Shown here: piece after piece, positions 41,760 through 54,169 of the stretch | Layout of the letters: each line of letters starts with the position of its first letter | Numbering within the stretch: position 1 is the first letter of the stretch | NCBI RefSeq assembly: GCF_003491325.1 | Contig: NZ_CP022881.1 | Coordinates: 1,612,001 to 1,676,000, forward strand | Length of the DNA: 64,000 nt | Reading direction: 5' to 3' | Source of the DNA: Staphylococcus sp. M0911 | GTDB lineage: Bacteria; Bacillota; Bacilli; Staphylococcales; Staphylococcaceae | Made by a program: the position numbers and the translations under genes | The notes under the pieces: model-generated | Database searches by the model: none | What the model was told of the DNA's origin: nothing | What the model saw: the letters and a program-made list of their open reading frames with translations, nothing else

Positions 41760-42491
41760 CTATTTAAATAATGTATGATAGGTTATGTGTATTTTATCTT
41801 TTTTCGTTCTTCCACCAATATCGGTTACTTGAGCTCTTCCGAATCCTTGTATGGAAAGTAAGTCATTCATTTCTAATTGAAAATCTGGTGAATCAATAAT
41901 GGTATGATTCACTTTGACTCTCTTCTTCTCTATAAGTTGTTTCGCAATAGATCTTGATTTATGAATCATGTCTTTTAATACAACATCAAGTCTAAGTGCA
42001 CTCACTGTTGAACTGTGAATCTTCCAATTCTCTTCTGATTGTATCATATCTTTCAACGGAATAGAATTAAGTTTAATTGTAGCACCTTTGATTCTAGTGA
42101 ATTCTAACATAATAAATGATTCTAATGCTTTTGTCAAAACAAATTGAATACGTTCTCCAACAATGATATCGCCAAGTTGACTTCTATCGATTCCTAAAGA
42201 CATCAACGTACCTAAAACGTGTTGATGTTGAATAGTTACAAACTTTTCAGGATAATCTATTTCAATTAATGTGAGTTCAAAGTCACTTTCATCTGGTTCA
42301 TAATATGATGGTGCAATCACGGCACGTTGTCGTTCTGCTCTCGGTCCACCATTAAAATATACTTTCAAATCTTCGTAACTGCCGACTATCACTTCTAAAA
42401 TATATTGCCCTCTTGGGTCTAGGAATGTGGTTAGTACAGGCGAATAGTGACGTTCAGCTTGTTCACATTTATCAATTAAAATATCAATCAT
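41760..42491 (-). CDS. YlmH / RqcP, S4-domain RNA-binding protein of ribosome quality control
   Basis: In B. subtilis this protein (RqcP) binds the 50S-tRNA complex and works with RqcH in alanine tailing. The coding part given starts at the ATG for MIDILIDKCEQAERHY (243 residues) and has a C-terminal S4 domain (about 170-235, LRLDVVLKDMIHKSRSIAKQLIEKK). The family normally has about 12 further N-terminal residues. They are encoded here directly upstream (IYQHFRKEEQS, complement of about 42492-42524) in the same frame, but no ATG/GTG/TTG opens that frame; an ATG for MSN at 42535-42537 is off by one base. See findings. The assigned start is conservative. Confidence 0.85.
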   Translation of the reverse strand: MIDILIDKCEQAERHYSPVLTTFLDPRGQYILEVIVGSYEDLKVYFNGGPRAERQRAVIAPSYYEPDESDFELTLIEIDYPEKFVTIQHQHVLGTLMSLGIDRSQLGDIIVGERIQFVLTKALESFIMLEFTRIKGATIKLNSIPLKDMIQSEENWKIHSSTVSALRLDVVLKDMIHKSRSIAKQLIEKKRVKVNHTIIDSPDFQLEMNDLLSIQGFGRAQVTDIGGRTKKDKIHITYHTLFK

Positions 42492-42593
42492 GCTTTGTTC
42501 TTCTTTTCTAAAATGTTGATAAATATCGATTGCTCATCCCTCACTTAACTTTAATGTGATTTATTTAAAATATCATTTTTATAACTAAACAAT

Positions 42594-42635
42594 AATAAAA
42601 CGAGGCAACATGGAATGCTTCCAATCACCTCGTTT
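42594..42635 (-). terminator. Terminator after yggT
   Basis: AAACGAGG (complement of 42628-42635) pairs with CCTCGTTT (complement of 42598-42605), with an inner GGAA/TTCC stem, and ends in TTTTATTATT on the minus strand. It separates yggT from ylmH. Confidence 0.75.
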
Positions 42636-42669
42636 ATGATCATCATATCTATATTGCTGTTTATTCTAA

Positions 42670-42963
42670 CTATCTCGCTAAATAAGCTAAAATCATGTTA
42701 AAAATAGTTACTAGTCCTCTTTGGAATAAAACTAATACTATAATTGCAGCAATTGATGAAATATCAATCATTCCAATCGGAGGAATGATTTTTCTAAATG
42801 GTTCTAAAAATGGTTCATAAATTTTTCCCAGTATTTCACCAAATTTAGATTCACGTATACTTGGTACCCAAGATGTAAAGAAATATACAATCATACCAAA
42901 ATAATAAATTTGGACAATCCAAATGATAAATTGGAAAATTGTATTAAGTAATCCAATGTCCAT
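42670..42963 (-). CDS. YggT-family membrane protein (YlmG)
   Basis: A 97-residue protein with two hydrophobic segments (about 8-32 and 70-95) around FTSWVPSIRESKFGEILGKIYEPFLEPFR, the YggT family signature. It is a small membrane protein linked with septum or envelope organisation in plastid and bacterial relatives; its role here is unproven. Follows sepF by 11 bp. Confidence 0.88.
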   Translation of the reverse strand: MDIGLLNTIFQFIIWIVQIYYFGMIVYFFTSWVPSIRESKFGEILGKIYEPFLEPFRKIIPPIGMIDISSIAAIIVLVLFQRGLVTIFNMILAYLAR

Positions 42964-42974
42964 ACGTTAGCTCC

Positions 42975-43568
42975 TTATTCGTAATGTTGCTCCATGTTTT
43001 CAATATGATCTGTAATACTACCAGCAACTTCGACGTTATCAGGCGTACATAAGAAAATATCTGTACCAACACGTTGGATATCGCCACCAATGGCATAAAC
43101 AGTACCACTTAAGAAATCAATGATACGTTTTGCAGATACTTTGTCGATTCGTTGTAAGTTAACTAATGTCGCACGACGATTTTTTAATTCATCTGCGATA
43201 TCTTGAGTATCTGAGAAAACACGTGGTTCAAATAAACACATTTTTGAACTTTCTTGTGCAGCGTAATTTGATTGAACGTTATTATTCATTGTTACAACAT
43301 TTCTTGTATTCGATTTAGAATTATTACTCATACGATAATTCCTTTCTTCGGAAGTTGTATTATATCTTGATGTACTTTTTTGAGGTACAGATTTAATCGC
43401 ACTTGTTTTAGATGCTGCTGGTTGTTGCACAGGTTCTTTTGGCGATTCTACTTCACGTTCTGGTTTACGATCACGCTCAGGTTCACGTTCCTCAGGTACT
43501 TCCACTTCTTCTTCATCTTCAACAACAAAAAATCCATTAAATAAATCTTTTAAAGCCAAGGGGCTCAC
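42975..43568 (-). CDS. sepF: Cell-division protein SepF
   Basis: SepF binds FtsZ and the membrane and organises the Z-ring. The 197-residue protein has an N-terminal amphipathic helix ([11 protein letters not shown]), an acidic and Pro/Asn-rich linker (about 18-110) and the C-terminal SepF fold with [20 protein letters not shown] and [21 protein letters not shown]. The start is GTG at 43566-43568 ([10 protein letters not shown]), matching the S. aureus protein and placed after GGAG. The linker is about 10 residues longer than in the S. aureus protein I recall. It lies 2 bp from ylmE. Confidence 0.95.
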   Translation of the reverse strand: MSPLALKDLFNGFFVVEDEEEVEVPEEREPERDRKPEREVESPKEPVQQPAASKTSAIKSVPQKSTSRYNTTSEERNYRMSNNSKSNTRNVVTMNNNVQSNYAAQESSKMCLFEPRVFSDTQDIADELKNRRATLVNLQRIDKVSAKRIIDFLSGTVYAIGGDIQRVGTDIFLCTPDNVEVAGSITDHIENMEQHYE

Positions 43569-43570
43569 TC

Positions 43571-44242
43571 CTATTCTCCTACAAGTTTAGTCCCAATTCT
43601 CACAAATGTTGCACCTTCTTTAATTGCAATTGGATAGTCATTACTCATACCCATCGACAATTCTTCACATGGTGCATATTCTAAATTGAGTTGTTTAATT
43701 TCATCTCTTTTTGTTCGTAATTTTCTAAATAATGACTGTATGTACCCATCGTCATCTGTATATGGTGCCATCGTCATTAAACCGACTATTTTTATATTTT
43801 CGAATTGTTTAATTTCATCAATAAAAGCATTTACTTCATCTAAACTAATCCCATGTTTGGATGATTCACCTGAAACATTCACTTGTAAGAAACAAGATAT
43901 TGTATGCTCGGCACGCTTATTAATTTCTTTAGCTAAACTCATTCTATCTAAAGCATGAAAATAATCAACATCATTGATGACATCTTTAACCTTTCTAGAT
44001 TGTAAAGAGCCAATAAAATGAAGTACAGCATCTTTTGGTAATGCTTCTTTTTTCTCTTTAAACCCTTCAAGTCTATTTTCTCCAAAATGTCGAACTCCAG
44101 CTTGATATGCTTCTTTAGCTCGCTCTATTGTAACATACTTTGTTACTGCAATCACGTTAGGCTGTGTTGAAATGTTACTTTTTTCTCTATGCTCATTGAT
44201 TTCTGAATTGATTTGTGCGAGATTCTCTTTCACTTCATGCAT
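43571..44242 (-). CDS. PLP-homeostasis protein (YggS/YlmE family)
   Basis: A 223-residue fold-type III PLP-binding protein; the lysine is in VIAVTKYV near residue 36. These proteins carry PLP and affect amino-acid and cofactor balance, without a known enzyme reaction. It shares one base with pgeF upstream, and sepF follows 2 bp later. Confidence 0.93.
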   Translation of the reverse strand: MHEVKENLAQINSEINEHREKSNISTQPNVIAVTKYVTIERAKEAYQAGVRHFGENRLEGFKEKKEALPKDAVLHFIGSLQSRKVKDVINDVDYFHALDRMSLAKEINKRAEHTISCFLQVNVSGESSKHGISLDEVNAFIDEIKQFENIKIVGLMTMAPYTDDDGYIQSLFRKLRTKRDEIKQLNLEYAPCEELSMGMSNDYPIAIKEGATFVRIGTKLVGE

Positions 44243-45045
44243 TATGAATCACCTTGCTTTCTTCCTATAAATGCTAACATTCGTCCAGTTTGTCCTTTTT
44301 CAACTCTATAAGAAAAGAAATAATCTAAGTTTTCAGATGTAGCATAGTCTGTAATATAAATATTACTTTCCGGTACACCTACACTTTGTAATAATAATGA
44401 GTTGGCCTTTTTTAAATCTATACCGTGTCTATCACTATCACGTGTATCAATAAATTGAGTTGTATCAATATCTAGACTTTCAAATTTCATTTTAATATCA
44501 TCATTAATCTCATATGAATTAGATGTAGCTGGACCGATAACTACATTTAAGTCAGTTAAATCAAAATCAATATGTCGAACCATTTCTTTAACGATTTCTC
44601 CGTATGTACCACGCCAACCTGCATGAGCGAGTCCAATATAATGATGCTTCTCGCTATAGAAATAAACAGGCACACAATCTGCGTAACACATCGTTAATAA
44701 TATATTGGGCTCATATGTATACAATCCATCTATACCATGTAAATCATTCGTAATAGCATCAATATTTACACCTTTATCATTCGATGTTATCTTAGCAATT
44801 TTATTCTCATGTGTTTGTATCGGAAAAACCCATTCATTACGGGGGAAGCCAATCATATTAGCTAATATGGTTTGATGATGTGTAATGTTTTCTTGTCGAT
44901 CATCAACATATCTAGCCATATTAAAGGCTTTTTCAGGATACATACTTAAGCCACCCTCACGTGTCGTAAAACCAAGAGTAGTATGTGTCATTTTATCGTC
45001 TTTATATGCTAAAAAATGATTTTGTTTTATAAATTTTTCAGTCAA
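44242..45045 (-). CDS. pgeF: PgeF / YfiH-family laccase-fold protein (purine nucleoside phosphorylase, peptidoglycan editing)
   Basis: A 267-residue protein with the copper/zinc-site residues of the family: His in IQTHENK, Cys in YADCVPVYF and the [11 protein letters not shown] motif. Members act on purine nucleosides or, in E. coli, correct serine misincorporated in peptidoglycan. No ATG fits; the start is TTG at 45043-45045 ([11 protein letters not shown]), supported by homologous length. Shares one base with ylmE. Confidence 0.88.
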   Translation of the reverse strand: MTEKFIKQNHFLAYKDDKMTHTTLGFTTREGGLSMYPEKAFNMARYVDDRQENITHHQTILANMIGFPRNEWVFPIQTHENKIAKITSNDKGVNIDAITNDLHGIDGLYTYEPNILLTMCYADCVPVYFYSEKHHYIGLAHAGWRGTYGEIVKEMVRHIDFDLTDLNVVIGPATSNSYEINDDIKMKFESLDIDTTQFIDTRDSDRHGIDLKKANSLLLQSVGVPESNIYITDYATSENLDYFFSYRVEKGQTGRMLAFIGRKQGDS

Positions 45046-45235
45046 CTATTTCACAACCTTAAGTATGAATTTTCATTAATAACGATTAAAGTGTCTAAAT
45101 ATGTTTTATAGAACTATTATATAGCATTCTTATTCGTATTTAAATTAAAACTATTATTTCTATTCTTAAAACTAATTATTTTAAAAACAATTAAATTATG
45201 CTTCAACGACTATTTAAAAATCACTATTCAAATAA

Positions 45236-45270
45236 ATTAAAAAGTCATCAGAAATAATTCTGATGACTTT
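45236..45270 (-). terminator. Terminator after ftsZ
   Basis: AAAGTCATCAGAA (45241-45253) pairs perfectly with TTCTGATGACTTT (45258-45270), loop of 4 nt, followed by TTAATTT on the minus strand, 22 bp after the ftsZ stop. It closes the dcw transcript. The rest of the 45046-45292 gap should hold the pgeF promoter; none was fixed. Confidence 0.85.
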
Positions 45271-45292
45271 AAATATTATGGTTAAGATACGA

Positions 45293-46468
45293 TTAACGTC
45301 TTGTTCTTCTTGAACGTCTTTCTTCTCTATTTCTGATAAAGCTTGGAATATCATCGTCTTTAGTCGTATGACTTCCTTCAGTCGCACTATCAGATGATGA
45401 ACTTGATGCAGAACTGCTCATTGATTCTTCTTTACCAACTGAAGAAGTTGATGAAGTGCTATTTACACTTGAACCAAATCCAGTACTAGACGCTTTACGA
45501 CCTTGAGATGATGGTTTATCTTCAAATCCAGTAGCAATAACTGTTACTACAATTTCATCTTGTAATTCTGGATTGATTACTGTACCGAAGATCATATTTA
45601 CATCTTCATCTGCAGCATCTTGTACGATATCCGCAGCTTCTTGTGCTTCGAATAATGATAGTGATTCGCCACCAGTAATATTCATAAGCACACCTTGAGC
45701 ACCAACAATTGATGTTTCAAGTAATGGGGAAGAAATTGCTTTTTTAGCTGCTTCAACTGCTCTATTTTCACCAGATGAAACACCAATACCCATTAATGCT
45801 GAACCTTGGTTAGACATGATTGTCTTAACGTCAGCAAAGTCTAAGTTAACTTCACCAGATACAGCAATTAAATCAGAGATACCTTGTACACCTTGACGTA
45901 ATACGTTGTCAGCTTCTTTAAATGCTTCCATCATAGGTGTTGATTTGTCTACGATATCTAATAAACGGTCGTTAGGAATAACGATTAATGTATCTACAGC
46001 AGCTTTCATTGATTCAACGCCGGCAGCAGCTTGTGTTTGACGTTTACGTCCTTCGAAACCAAATGGACGAGTAACAACACCAACTGTTAATGCTCCCATT
46101 TCTTTAGCAATCTTAGCTACTACAGGAGCAGCACCAGTACCAGTACCGCCACCCATACCTGCAGTTACGAATACCATATCTGCACCTTGGATAGCATCTT
46201 CAATTTGTTCGCGTGATTCTTCAGCAGCTTTTTTACCAATTTCTGGGTTAGCACCAGCACCTAATCCACGAGTTAATTTTTCACCAATTTGGATTTTTGA
46301 TTCAGCTTTAGATAAGTTTAAAGCTTGTCCATCCGTATTAATAGCGATAAATTCTACATTATTCATTCCGTGGTCAATCATACGGTTTACAGCATTGTTA
46401 CCGCCGCCACCTACACCGATGACTTTTAAAGTCGCTAAATGATTAAATCCTTGTTCAAATTCTAACAT
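45293..46468 (-). CDS. ftsZ: Cell-division GTPase FtsZ
   Basis: Bacterial tubulin that forms the Z-ring. The 391-residue protein has the GTP-binding [11 protein letters not shown] at about 20-30, the tubulin signature GGGTGTG at 106-112 and the T7 loop region NLDFADV. A Ser-rich variable linker (about 325-370) and the conserved C-terminal tail [12 protein letters not shown] end the protein, the docking site for FtsA and SepF. Full length. It follows ftsA by 32 bp. Confidence 0.98.
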   Translation of the reverse strand: MLEFEQGFNHLATLKVIGVGGGGNNAVNRMIDHGMNNVEFIAINTDGQALNLSKAESKIQIGEKLTRGLGAGANPEIGKKAAEESREQIEDAIQGADMVFVTAGMGGGTGTGAAPVVAKIAKEMGALTVGVVTRPFGFEGRKRQTQAAAGVESMKAAVDTLIVIPNDRLLDIVDKSTPMMEAFKEADNVLRQGVQGISDLIAVSGEVNLDFADVKTIMSNQGSALMGIGVSSGENRAVEAAKKAISSPLLETSIVGAQGVLMNITGGESLSLFEAQEAADIVQDAADEDVNMIFGTVINPELQDEIVVTVIATGFEDKPSSQGRKASSTGFGSSVNSTSSTSSVGKEESMSSSASSSSSDSATEGSHTTKDDDIPSFIRNREERRSRRTRR

Positions 46469-46500
46469 TTAAATTTCCTCCTAGTTTTAATGGCCAATAA

Positions 46501-47919
<1,419 letters not shown>

Positions 47920-48001
47920 TTACTATTAAAATACACTATGTTTAGTTTACAATACGTTGATAAGCTTGTGAACTATAAACACATACTAATATCAAAATTT
48001 T

Positions 48002-49411
48002 TTAATTATTTTCTTTTGAATCTTTATTAATTTTATTTAACACACTCTGAAGTTCTTCTTTAGCATCTGTTTCTTTCTGTGATGTTTGCGATACACTTTG
48101 TTCAGATTCTGATTGTGCACCTGTACTATTTTTATATGGAATAAATGATGCACCTACTGAGAGATCAATGTATCCATCTGTTTTTAAGTCGCCAGAATCA
48201 CTTCGAGATAATGATTCTGACATTTGAGGATAATACTTCATTTTATCCGCAATAGTCGTAATGTCACCAATCACTTGAATGTTATCTTTAGTGAAAATTT
48301 TAATTCTGTTTTGTTTATTCTTATCTGGCGCATAGCTTATTTCTGCAATTAAATTTCTTGCCTTAGGTGACATTTCAGATAGTGCTTGTATCATTTTTTC
48401 TTTTTTGCCTTCTTTAAATCCATCGATAATTGGTACATCATGTGAAATATCGCCTTTATAATCTTTTAATTCTTTGCCATCTTCTAACACAGGTACATAG
48501 TTATCTTTAGATTTTTCCAAGCCAACAACCTGATATTCAGTTACGTTTACATTTAATGTATTAGGTATTACTTTTGTTATTTTAACATCTTTAATTAATT
48601 CTTTTTCCTTCAAATTGTTCCGAGCTTTACTTTTACTAAATGTATACATACGTGAGCTTGGCTTTACATCTAATGCCTTATTTATCTGACTTTTACTCAC
48701 ATTATGATTACCTTCAATTTTCACATTAGAAATTTTACTTAATGGTGTAAACATATAAAGTAAAAATATCACGATTAATAACACCAATACTGTTATGACT
48801 GTATATTGAATTCTTTTTTGTCGTTGTCGACGTTGTGCTCTTTTTTCTTCTAATGTAGGTGAATTAAATTGTGTCACCTTACTATCGTAATCCTGTTGTT
48901 TGCGATCGGTTTTAGCTTCCTTATCAGATGACTTTGGCTTTCCTGTTAACTTTTGAAACCAATTCTCTTTAGATTTTTTATCTTTATTTTTATGTTTTTT
49001 AGTAGCTGTTTTGGTCTTAGTTGCAGTACTGTTTATATCATTTGACGATTCATTCTTCTCTATGTCACGTTCAGTTTCATGATAATCATCTGAATATGAC
49101 TGTTCCAACTCTTGAGTGGTGTGCATAGATTCCGCATCAGGTTGATTTTGGCCATAATGTTCATACTGATGAGTATTATGATCTTCATATTGCCTAGAAT
49201 CCATTTCATTGTTGTTCCTATTTTTTCTCTCTTTGTCATTGTCATCAAAACTCGATGAAAATGATTGCTCATCGTCAACTTTATCTTTAAACTTCTTCCT
49301 TTTTCTAGTTCTAAAGTCGTTACTTCTACGGAACATACTTAAATCATCATTTTGATTATTTTCGTGATTCGTTTGCTTGTTATGGTTGTTTTTATTTGTT
49401 TTACCGTCCAT
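48002..49411 (-). CDS. divIB: Cell-division protein DivIB/FtsQ
   Basis: Bitopic divisome protein. The 469-residue product has a long polar cytoplasmic part (1-201, rich in Asn, Lys, Glu), one membrane helix at 202-222, a POTRA domain (about 226-296, ISNVKIEGNHNVSKSQI) and a beta domain. A Ser/Gln-rich extracellular tail of about 40 residues completes it. It follows murD by 16 bp; ftsA begins 103 bp downstream. Confidence 0.94.
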   Translation of the reverse strand: MDGKTNKNNHNKQTNHENNQNDDLSMFRRSNDFRTRKRKKFKDKVDDEQSFSSSFDDNDKERKNRNNNEMDSRQYEDHNTHQYEHYGQNQPDAESMHTTQELEQSYSDDYHETERDIEKNESSNDINSTATKTKTATKKHKNKDKKSKENWFQKLTGKPKSSDKEAKTDRKQQDYDSKVTQFNSPTLEEKRAQRRQRQKRIQYTVITVLVLLIVIFLLYMFTPLSKISNVKIEGNHNVSKSQINKALDVKPSSRMYTFSKSKARNNLKEKELIKDVKITKVIPNTLNVNVTEYQVVGLEKSKDNYVPVLEDGKELKDYKGDISHDVPIIDGFKEGKKEKMIQALSEMSPKARNLIAEISYAPDKNKQNRIKIFTKDNIQVIGDITTIADKMKYYPQMSESLSRSDSGDLKTDGYIDLSVGASFIPYKNSTGAQSESEQSVSQTSQKETDAKEELQSVLNKINKDSKENN

Positions 49412-49427
49412 ATGATTTCACGCCCTT

Positions 49428-50777
49428 TTAGTATGATGGCAAGTGTGCACGGAAACTTTCTATGAATTTCTCACCACGTTCTTCGAATGTGTTGTATTGA
49501 TCCCAACTTGCACATGCAGGAGATAATAATACAACATCGTTAGGCTCAATGACATCTTGGATTTTATCTACAGCATCTTGTACATCTGTAGCCTTAATGA
49601 CATATTTACCTTGGCTATTACCTAACTTGGCAAATTTTTCTTGTGTCTCACCAAATACAACCATCACTCTGACATTTTTCATATATGGGATTAATTCATC
49701 AAATTCATTACCTCTATCTAATCCACCACATAACCAAATAATAGGTTGATTAAATGAATTAAGTGCGAATTGAGTAGCTAACGTATTTGTAGCTTTAGAG
49801 TCATTGTAGTATTTATTTGTTCTATTAGTACCAATATACTGTAGTCTATGTTCAATACCTGAGAAGGTAGTTAAACTATCTGCAATCGCTTTGATCGGTA
49901 CACCAGCTAGGATTGCAGCTAACACTGCAGCTAAAATATTTTCTAAATTGTGTTCTCCTGGTAAAACTAAATCTTCTACACTTATAATGCGTACGCCTTT
50001 ATATTCTATAAAGCCATCTTTAATATAAATGCCATCAACTTCTTGTTGTGTTGAGAAATACAATGTTTTAGCTTTTAAATTTTCTGATTCGATAAGATGA
50101 CGCTGATGATAATTACAAATTAAATAATCATCTTCTGTTTGATTTTTGTATATTTGCTTTTTAGCATTTTGATAATTTTCAAGTGACTCATGATAATCTA
50201 GATGCGCAGAATAAATGTTAGTGATAATTGCGATATGAGGCTTATATTGTTCTATACCGAGTAATTGGAATGAAGATAATTCAGTAATTAAATACTCTTT
50301 AGAACTTACTTCTTGTGCTACTTTCGAAGCAACATAGCCAATATTGCCTGACAATCTACCAGTAAGTCTACTGTTTTTAAACATGTCTCCTATAAGTGAA
50401 GTTACTGTTGTTTTACCGTTAGTTCCTGTAACTGCAATAATAGGTGCTTCTGAAATAAGATAACTCAATTCCACTTCAGTTAGTACTTTTAATCCTCTTT
50501 TCACTGCTTCATCAATGATAGATACAGTATATGGAATACCTGGGTTTTTAATAATAATGGGATTATTATCTAGTAATGACGTAGGATGTGAACCACTTAC
50601 AACTTTTATACCCATCGCTTCTAGATCTTTAGCATGTGCATCTTGAGATAAGTCTTTACCATCATTAACTGTTACCTTCGCACCCAATTTACTCAATAAT
50701 TTTGCTGCTTCATAACCGCTTTTTGCTAAGCCTACGACTAATACTTCTTTATTTTCTAATCCTGTGTAATTTAGCAT
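49428..50777 (-). CDS. murD: UDP-N-acetylmuramoylalanine-D-glutamate ligase
   Basis: Adds D-Glu to UDP-MurNAc-L-Ala. The 449-residue protein has the N-terminal dinucleotide-like fold ([17 protein letters not shown]), the ATP site [14 protein letters not shown] near residue 115-120, and the C-terminal domain with YYNDSKATN. The ATG giving [11 protein letters not shown] is chosen; the longer frame overlaps mraY. It lies one base after the mraY stop. Confidence 0.97.
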   Translation of the reverse strand: MLNYTGLENKEVLVVGLAKSGYEAAKLLSKLGAKVTVNDGKDLSQDAHAKDLEAMGIKVVSGSHPTSLLDNNPIIIKNPGIPYTVSIIDEAVKRGLKVLTEVELSYLISEAPIIAVTGTNGKTTVTSLIGDMFKNSRLTGRLSGNIGYVASKVAQEVSSKEYLITELSSFQLLGIEQYKPHIAIITNIYSAHLDYHESLENYQNAKKQIYKNQTEDDYLICNYHQRHLIESENLKAKTLYFSTQQEVDGIYIKDGFIEYKGVRIISVEDLVLPGEHNLENILAAVLAAILAGVPIKAIADSLTTFSGIEHRLQYIGTNRTNKYYNDSKATNTLATQFALNSFNQPIIWLCGGLDRGNEFDELIPYMKNVRVMVVFGETQEKFAKLGNSQGKYVIKATDVQDAVDKIQDVIEPNDVVLLSPACASWDQYNTFEERGEKFIESFRAHLPSY

Positions 50778-50778
50778 C

Positions 50779-51744
50779 TTAGTGCACTCCAATCCATAAG
50801 CCAATTAGACCTGTAATTAAACCGACTGACCAAAATACAGTTACAACTTTCCATTCATTCCAACCACATAATTCGAAATGGTGATGAATAGGACTCATTT
50901 TGAAAATACGTTTTTTAGTTAATTTATAAGATGCAACTTGTAGCATAACTGATAGTGTTTCTACTACAAATACGAAACCAATAAATACAAGTGATAATTC
51001 TTGATTTAACATGATTGAAATGGTAGCAAAAATACCACCAAGTGCTAAACTACCAGTATCTCCCATAAATACTTTAGCTGGATTTAAGTTATATGGTAAA
51101 AATCCTAATAAAGCAAATACCATGATAATACAGAAGATACCAATAGCAGGTGCATCTAATACAAAACTCATGATAGCGTACATCGCAAAGCCAATAATTG
51201 ATAGACCGGTTGCCAAACCATCAAGTCCATCTGTTAAATTTACTGCGTTTGAAAATCCAACTTGCCAAAAGATGATAAAGATGACATAGGCAAATGAAAG
51301 TGGGATGCCAGCGTCAGTAAATGGAATATGTAATGTTGTTGAGAAGTTAACTAAATTAAACACGTTACTTAGCACGAAAAATATAACTGCAATAAGTATT
51401 TGAGCTAGGAATTTTTGTTTACTTGTTAAACCTTGATTGTTCTTTTTAACAACAATGATGTAATCATCGATAAAACCAATCAATCCAAATCCTAATGTCA
51501 CAAATAATAATAAAATAATTGGATTCGAGTGATCCACAAAAATAATGGCAACTACTGAAGTAATAATAATACTAATTAAGAATGTTAAGCCACCCATAGT
51601 CGGTGTGCCCGTTTTCTTCATGTGGCTTTGTGGTCCTTCTTCTCGAATACTTTGTCCAAATTTCATTCTTTTTAACGTTGGAATAAGTATGGGTACAAGT
51701 ACAAAAGTTATTAGAAGCGATAACATCGCATATACAAAAATCAT
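50779..51744 (-). CDS. mraY: Phospho-N-acetylmuramoyl-pentapeptide transferase
   Basis: Makes lipid I at the membrane. The 321-residue protein has about ten membrane helices and the catalytic Asp-rich regions [24 protein letters not shown] and [15 protein letters not shown], with the PIHHHFEL motif. Full length. A terminator sits between pbp1 and this gene, so mraY-murD-divIB-ftsAZ probably starts a new transcript here. Confidence 0.98.
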   Translation of the reverse strand: MIFVYAMLSLLITFVLVPILIPTLKRMKFGQSIREEGPQSHMKKTGTPTMGGLTFLISIIITSVVAIIFVDHSNPIILLLFVTLGFGLIGFIDDYIIVVKKNNQGLTSKQKFLAQILIAVIFFVLSNVFNLVNFSTTLHIPFTDAGIPLSFAYVIFIIFWQVGFSNAVNLTDGLDGLATGLSIIGFAMYAIMSFVLDAPAIGIFCIIMVFALLGFLPYNLNPAKVFMGDTGSLALGGIFATISIMLNQELSLVFIGFVFVVETLSVMLQVASYKLTKKRIFKMSPIHHHFELCGWNEWKVVTVFWSVGLITGLIGLWIGVH

Positions 51745-51866
51745 AATGATCTCCTTTTCTTTTATCCGTCAATTTACATATTTTATTATATGTATCTTTA
51801 ATCTATAACCTTTAATATTTTATCAGTTTTGGTTCAATTTTTATATGTTAAATCACAACATATTAA

Positions 51867-51903
51867 GAAAGAGAGCGGGATAAAATCAATCCCAATCTCT
51901 TCC
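51867..51903 (-). terminator. Terminator between pbp1 and mraY
   Basis: AAGAGAGCGGGAT (51869-51881) pairs with ATCCCAATCTCTT (51889-51901) with two mismatches. The minus-strand tail is TTCTTAAT, so termination is probably partial. It lies 26 bp after the pbp1 stop. Confidence 0.6.
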
Positions 51904-51928
51904 TCACATGCTTAATATCTATGTTGTC

Positions 51929-54169
51929 TTAACTAGAGCTTGAATCTTTCTTCTTAGATTTATCTTTCTTATCACTAGACTTATCTAATGATTGTTTACT
52001 ACTTTCATCTGTTGTACCGTCAGTCGACTCAGCAGAAAGCGTCACTTCTATGTTGTCAGATTTTTTAAGCTTTTGACCTTGCGTCACTGATTGTTTTGAA
52101 ACAAATCCGCTTCCAGTTGTTTTAACTTTGATGTTTGTTAACTCTTGGAAAGCTAAGATATCTTCTTTAGTCCAACCTTTCATGTCTGGCATAGTCAAAT
52201 CTCCATCTGTTACTAACAATACTTTACTATTTGGTAAAGTTTTTGTATCTGCATCTACTGATTGAGATTTAACTTTTTTACCACTGCCAATGACAACTGG
52301 TTTAAGAGACTTAGCATTCAAACTATCCTTGGCTTTGTCGATGGATTGCCCTTCTACATTCGGTACTTTACTAAATTCATTTTTAGAAGCATCGTCTTTA
52401 GATTTACCGACATTTAAGTATTTCAATGTGTTTTCCATAATAGGTTTAAATGCTTTACTTACACCCATTTCATAGGCTTCTTGGTCATTTTTCTGAGCTA
52501 AACTCATCCCTGCATAAACAATGACTTTAGGGTTTTTCTTAGGTGCATCCCCGATAAAGCTAACAAAGTATGGGTTCTCACCTTTAACGTAACCGCCACC
52601 TTCTGAATCTGCTACTTGGGCAGTACCTGTTTTACCTTCGATATCATAACCATCTACACGATAGTTTTTAGCGTGACTATCTTCACTATTCACTACCTTG
52701 TCTAGTTCGGTTTCAACTTTGCTAGCAGTGTCTTTAGTGATTGGTTTACCAGCATAAGTTTTTTCGCCTTTATAGAAGTTCTTTTTCGAAATCGGGTTAT
52801 CAATACTACTTACGAACCACGGTTTCAACATGTTTCCATTATTGAAAAAGGCTGATTGTGCTTGAATCATTTGCACTGGTGTCACTGTCGTTGATTGACC
52901 AAATGCAGATGTTTTTTGTTGTAATGCATTTTCCCAAGCGATGTGTCCGGTAGCTTCTCCATCAAACATACCATTGGTAGATTTACCAAAACCGAAACGT
53001 TCATACCAAGATTTCATTTTATCTGTACCTACTTCATCTTGTAGGTGCATCATTAATGTATTAGAAGAATATGTGAATCCTAGTGTTTCAGAGATTTTGC
53101 CCCATCCTGTTTTATTCCAGTCTGAGATACGTGAACCCATAATATCTCTATGTCCAGATTCATATTTTTCGTTTGGTTTAAACTTACCTTCTTGTATAGC
53201 TGCTGCTAATCCATAAGATTTGAATGTCGAACCTGGTTCGTATGTGTTTTGATACAAGTCATTAGCCCATTTTTTCCCAAAATCTTTACCAGTTTCTGGG
53301 TTAAATGTAGGTCTCTGACTAAATGCTAATATTTCACCTGTTTTCGCATCCATAACAACTGCAAAGACATCTTTAGGATTGTAATGTTCAACCATTCCGT
53401 CTAATGCTTCTTCTACAAAGACTTGAATATTTGAATCTATAGTTAAATGAACATCATCACCACGTTTAGGTTGTTTCTCCGATTTTGTATTCGGAGCAAT
53501 ATATCCCCAAATATCGTATATATATTTAAGTGAACCTTTAGTACCATTTAGGTAACTATTGAATATTTTTTCAACACCCATAGCTCCATTTAATTCACCA
53601 GTATCTGGGTCCTTTTGTGCCATACCTATTAAATGAGACGCAAAGTTACCATTAGGATAGAATCTTTCTGTCTCAGGATATAAGGTGATACCTGGTAAAT
53701 TTTTCTTTTCTAATTTTTCTTTATCCTGATATGTTAAATCAGTACCTTTTTGTCCAAATTCAACTTGGAAGGCCTTTTTTTGATTTAATCTTTTTTCAAT
53801 TTCTTCGGGCTTCATATCTATTATTTTTGATAATTCTTTGGCTGTTTTCTTTTTATCTACTACATGTCGTGGTTTCTTACTGTTTTCACTTGCCTTTTTA
53901 TCGACAACAGCAACAACTTTATACCTCTCAACATCTTCGGCTAAGACTTTACCGTTTCTATCATAGATTTTACCGCGTTCTGGTTGTTCTTGGTTATTGA
54001 CTAAATACTTTTGGTTAGCTTTCATAATTAAATCTTGTCCATTCGAGTGTCCAGTAATCATTATGTATGAAAACCTTAAAACCAATATAAAAAAGAGCAG
54101 TCCGAATAAACCAACTAGCAGGACTGCCCCTATTTTATTTTTTTTAATTTTAATTTTTCGTTTCGCCAT
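51929..54169 (-). CDS. pbp1: Penicillin-binding protein 1 (class B transpeptidase, septal, PBP2X/FtsI-type)
   Basis: Essential septal transpeptidase. The 746-residue protein has a short cytoplasmic N-terminus, one membrane helix (about 13-35), a dimerisation domain, and a transpeptidase domain with active-site Ser in GSTFKS (about residue 315). SxN appears as SSN in YSSNTLMMH and KTGT in GKTGTAQ. Two PASTA repeats (about 595-715) and a Ser/Lys/Asp-rich tail end the protein. It overlaps ftsL by 20 bp. Confidence 0.97.
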   Translation of the reverse strand: MAKRKIKIKKNKIGAVLLVGLFGLLFFILVLRFSYIMITGHSNGQDLIMKANQKYLVNNQEQPERGKIYDRNGKVLAEDVERYKVVAVVDKKASENSKKPRHVVDKKKTAKELSKIIDMKPEEIEKRLNQKKAFQVEFGQKGTDLTYQDKEKLEKKNLPGITLYPETERFYPNGNFASHLIGMAQKDPDTGELNGAMGVEKIFNSYLNGTKGSLKYIYDIWGYIAPNTKSEKQPKRGDDVHLTIDSNIQVFVEEALDGMVEHYNPKDVFAVVMDAKTGEILAFSQRPTFNPETGKDFGKKWANDLYQNTYEPGSTFKSYGLAAAIQEGKFKPNEKYESGHRDIMGSRISDWNKTGWGKISETLGFTYSSNTLMMHLQDEVGTDKMKSWYERFGFGKSTNGMFDGEATGHIAWENALQQKTSAFGQSTTVTPVQMIQAQSAFFNNGNMLKPWFVSSIDNPISKKNFYKGEKTYAGKPITKDTASKVETELDKVVNSEDSHAKNYRVDGYDIEGKTGTAQVADSEGGGYVKGENPYFVSFIGDAPKKNPKVIVYAGMSLAQKNDQEAYEMGVSKAFKPIMENTLKYLNVGKSKDDASKNEFSKVPNVEGQSIDKAKDSLNAKSLKPVVIGSGKKVKSQSVDADTKTLPNSKVLLVTDGDLTMPDMKGWTKEDILAFQELTNIKVKTTGSGFVSKQSVTQGQKLKKSDNIEVTLSAESTDGTTDESSKQSLDKSSDKKDKSKKKDSSSS

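Noticed and set aside
51572..51772. Minus-strand 66-codon frame at the start of mraY
   Set aside because: Lies within mraY in another frame without independent signals.
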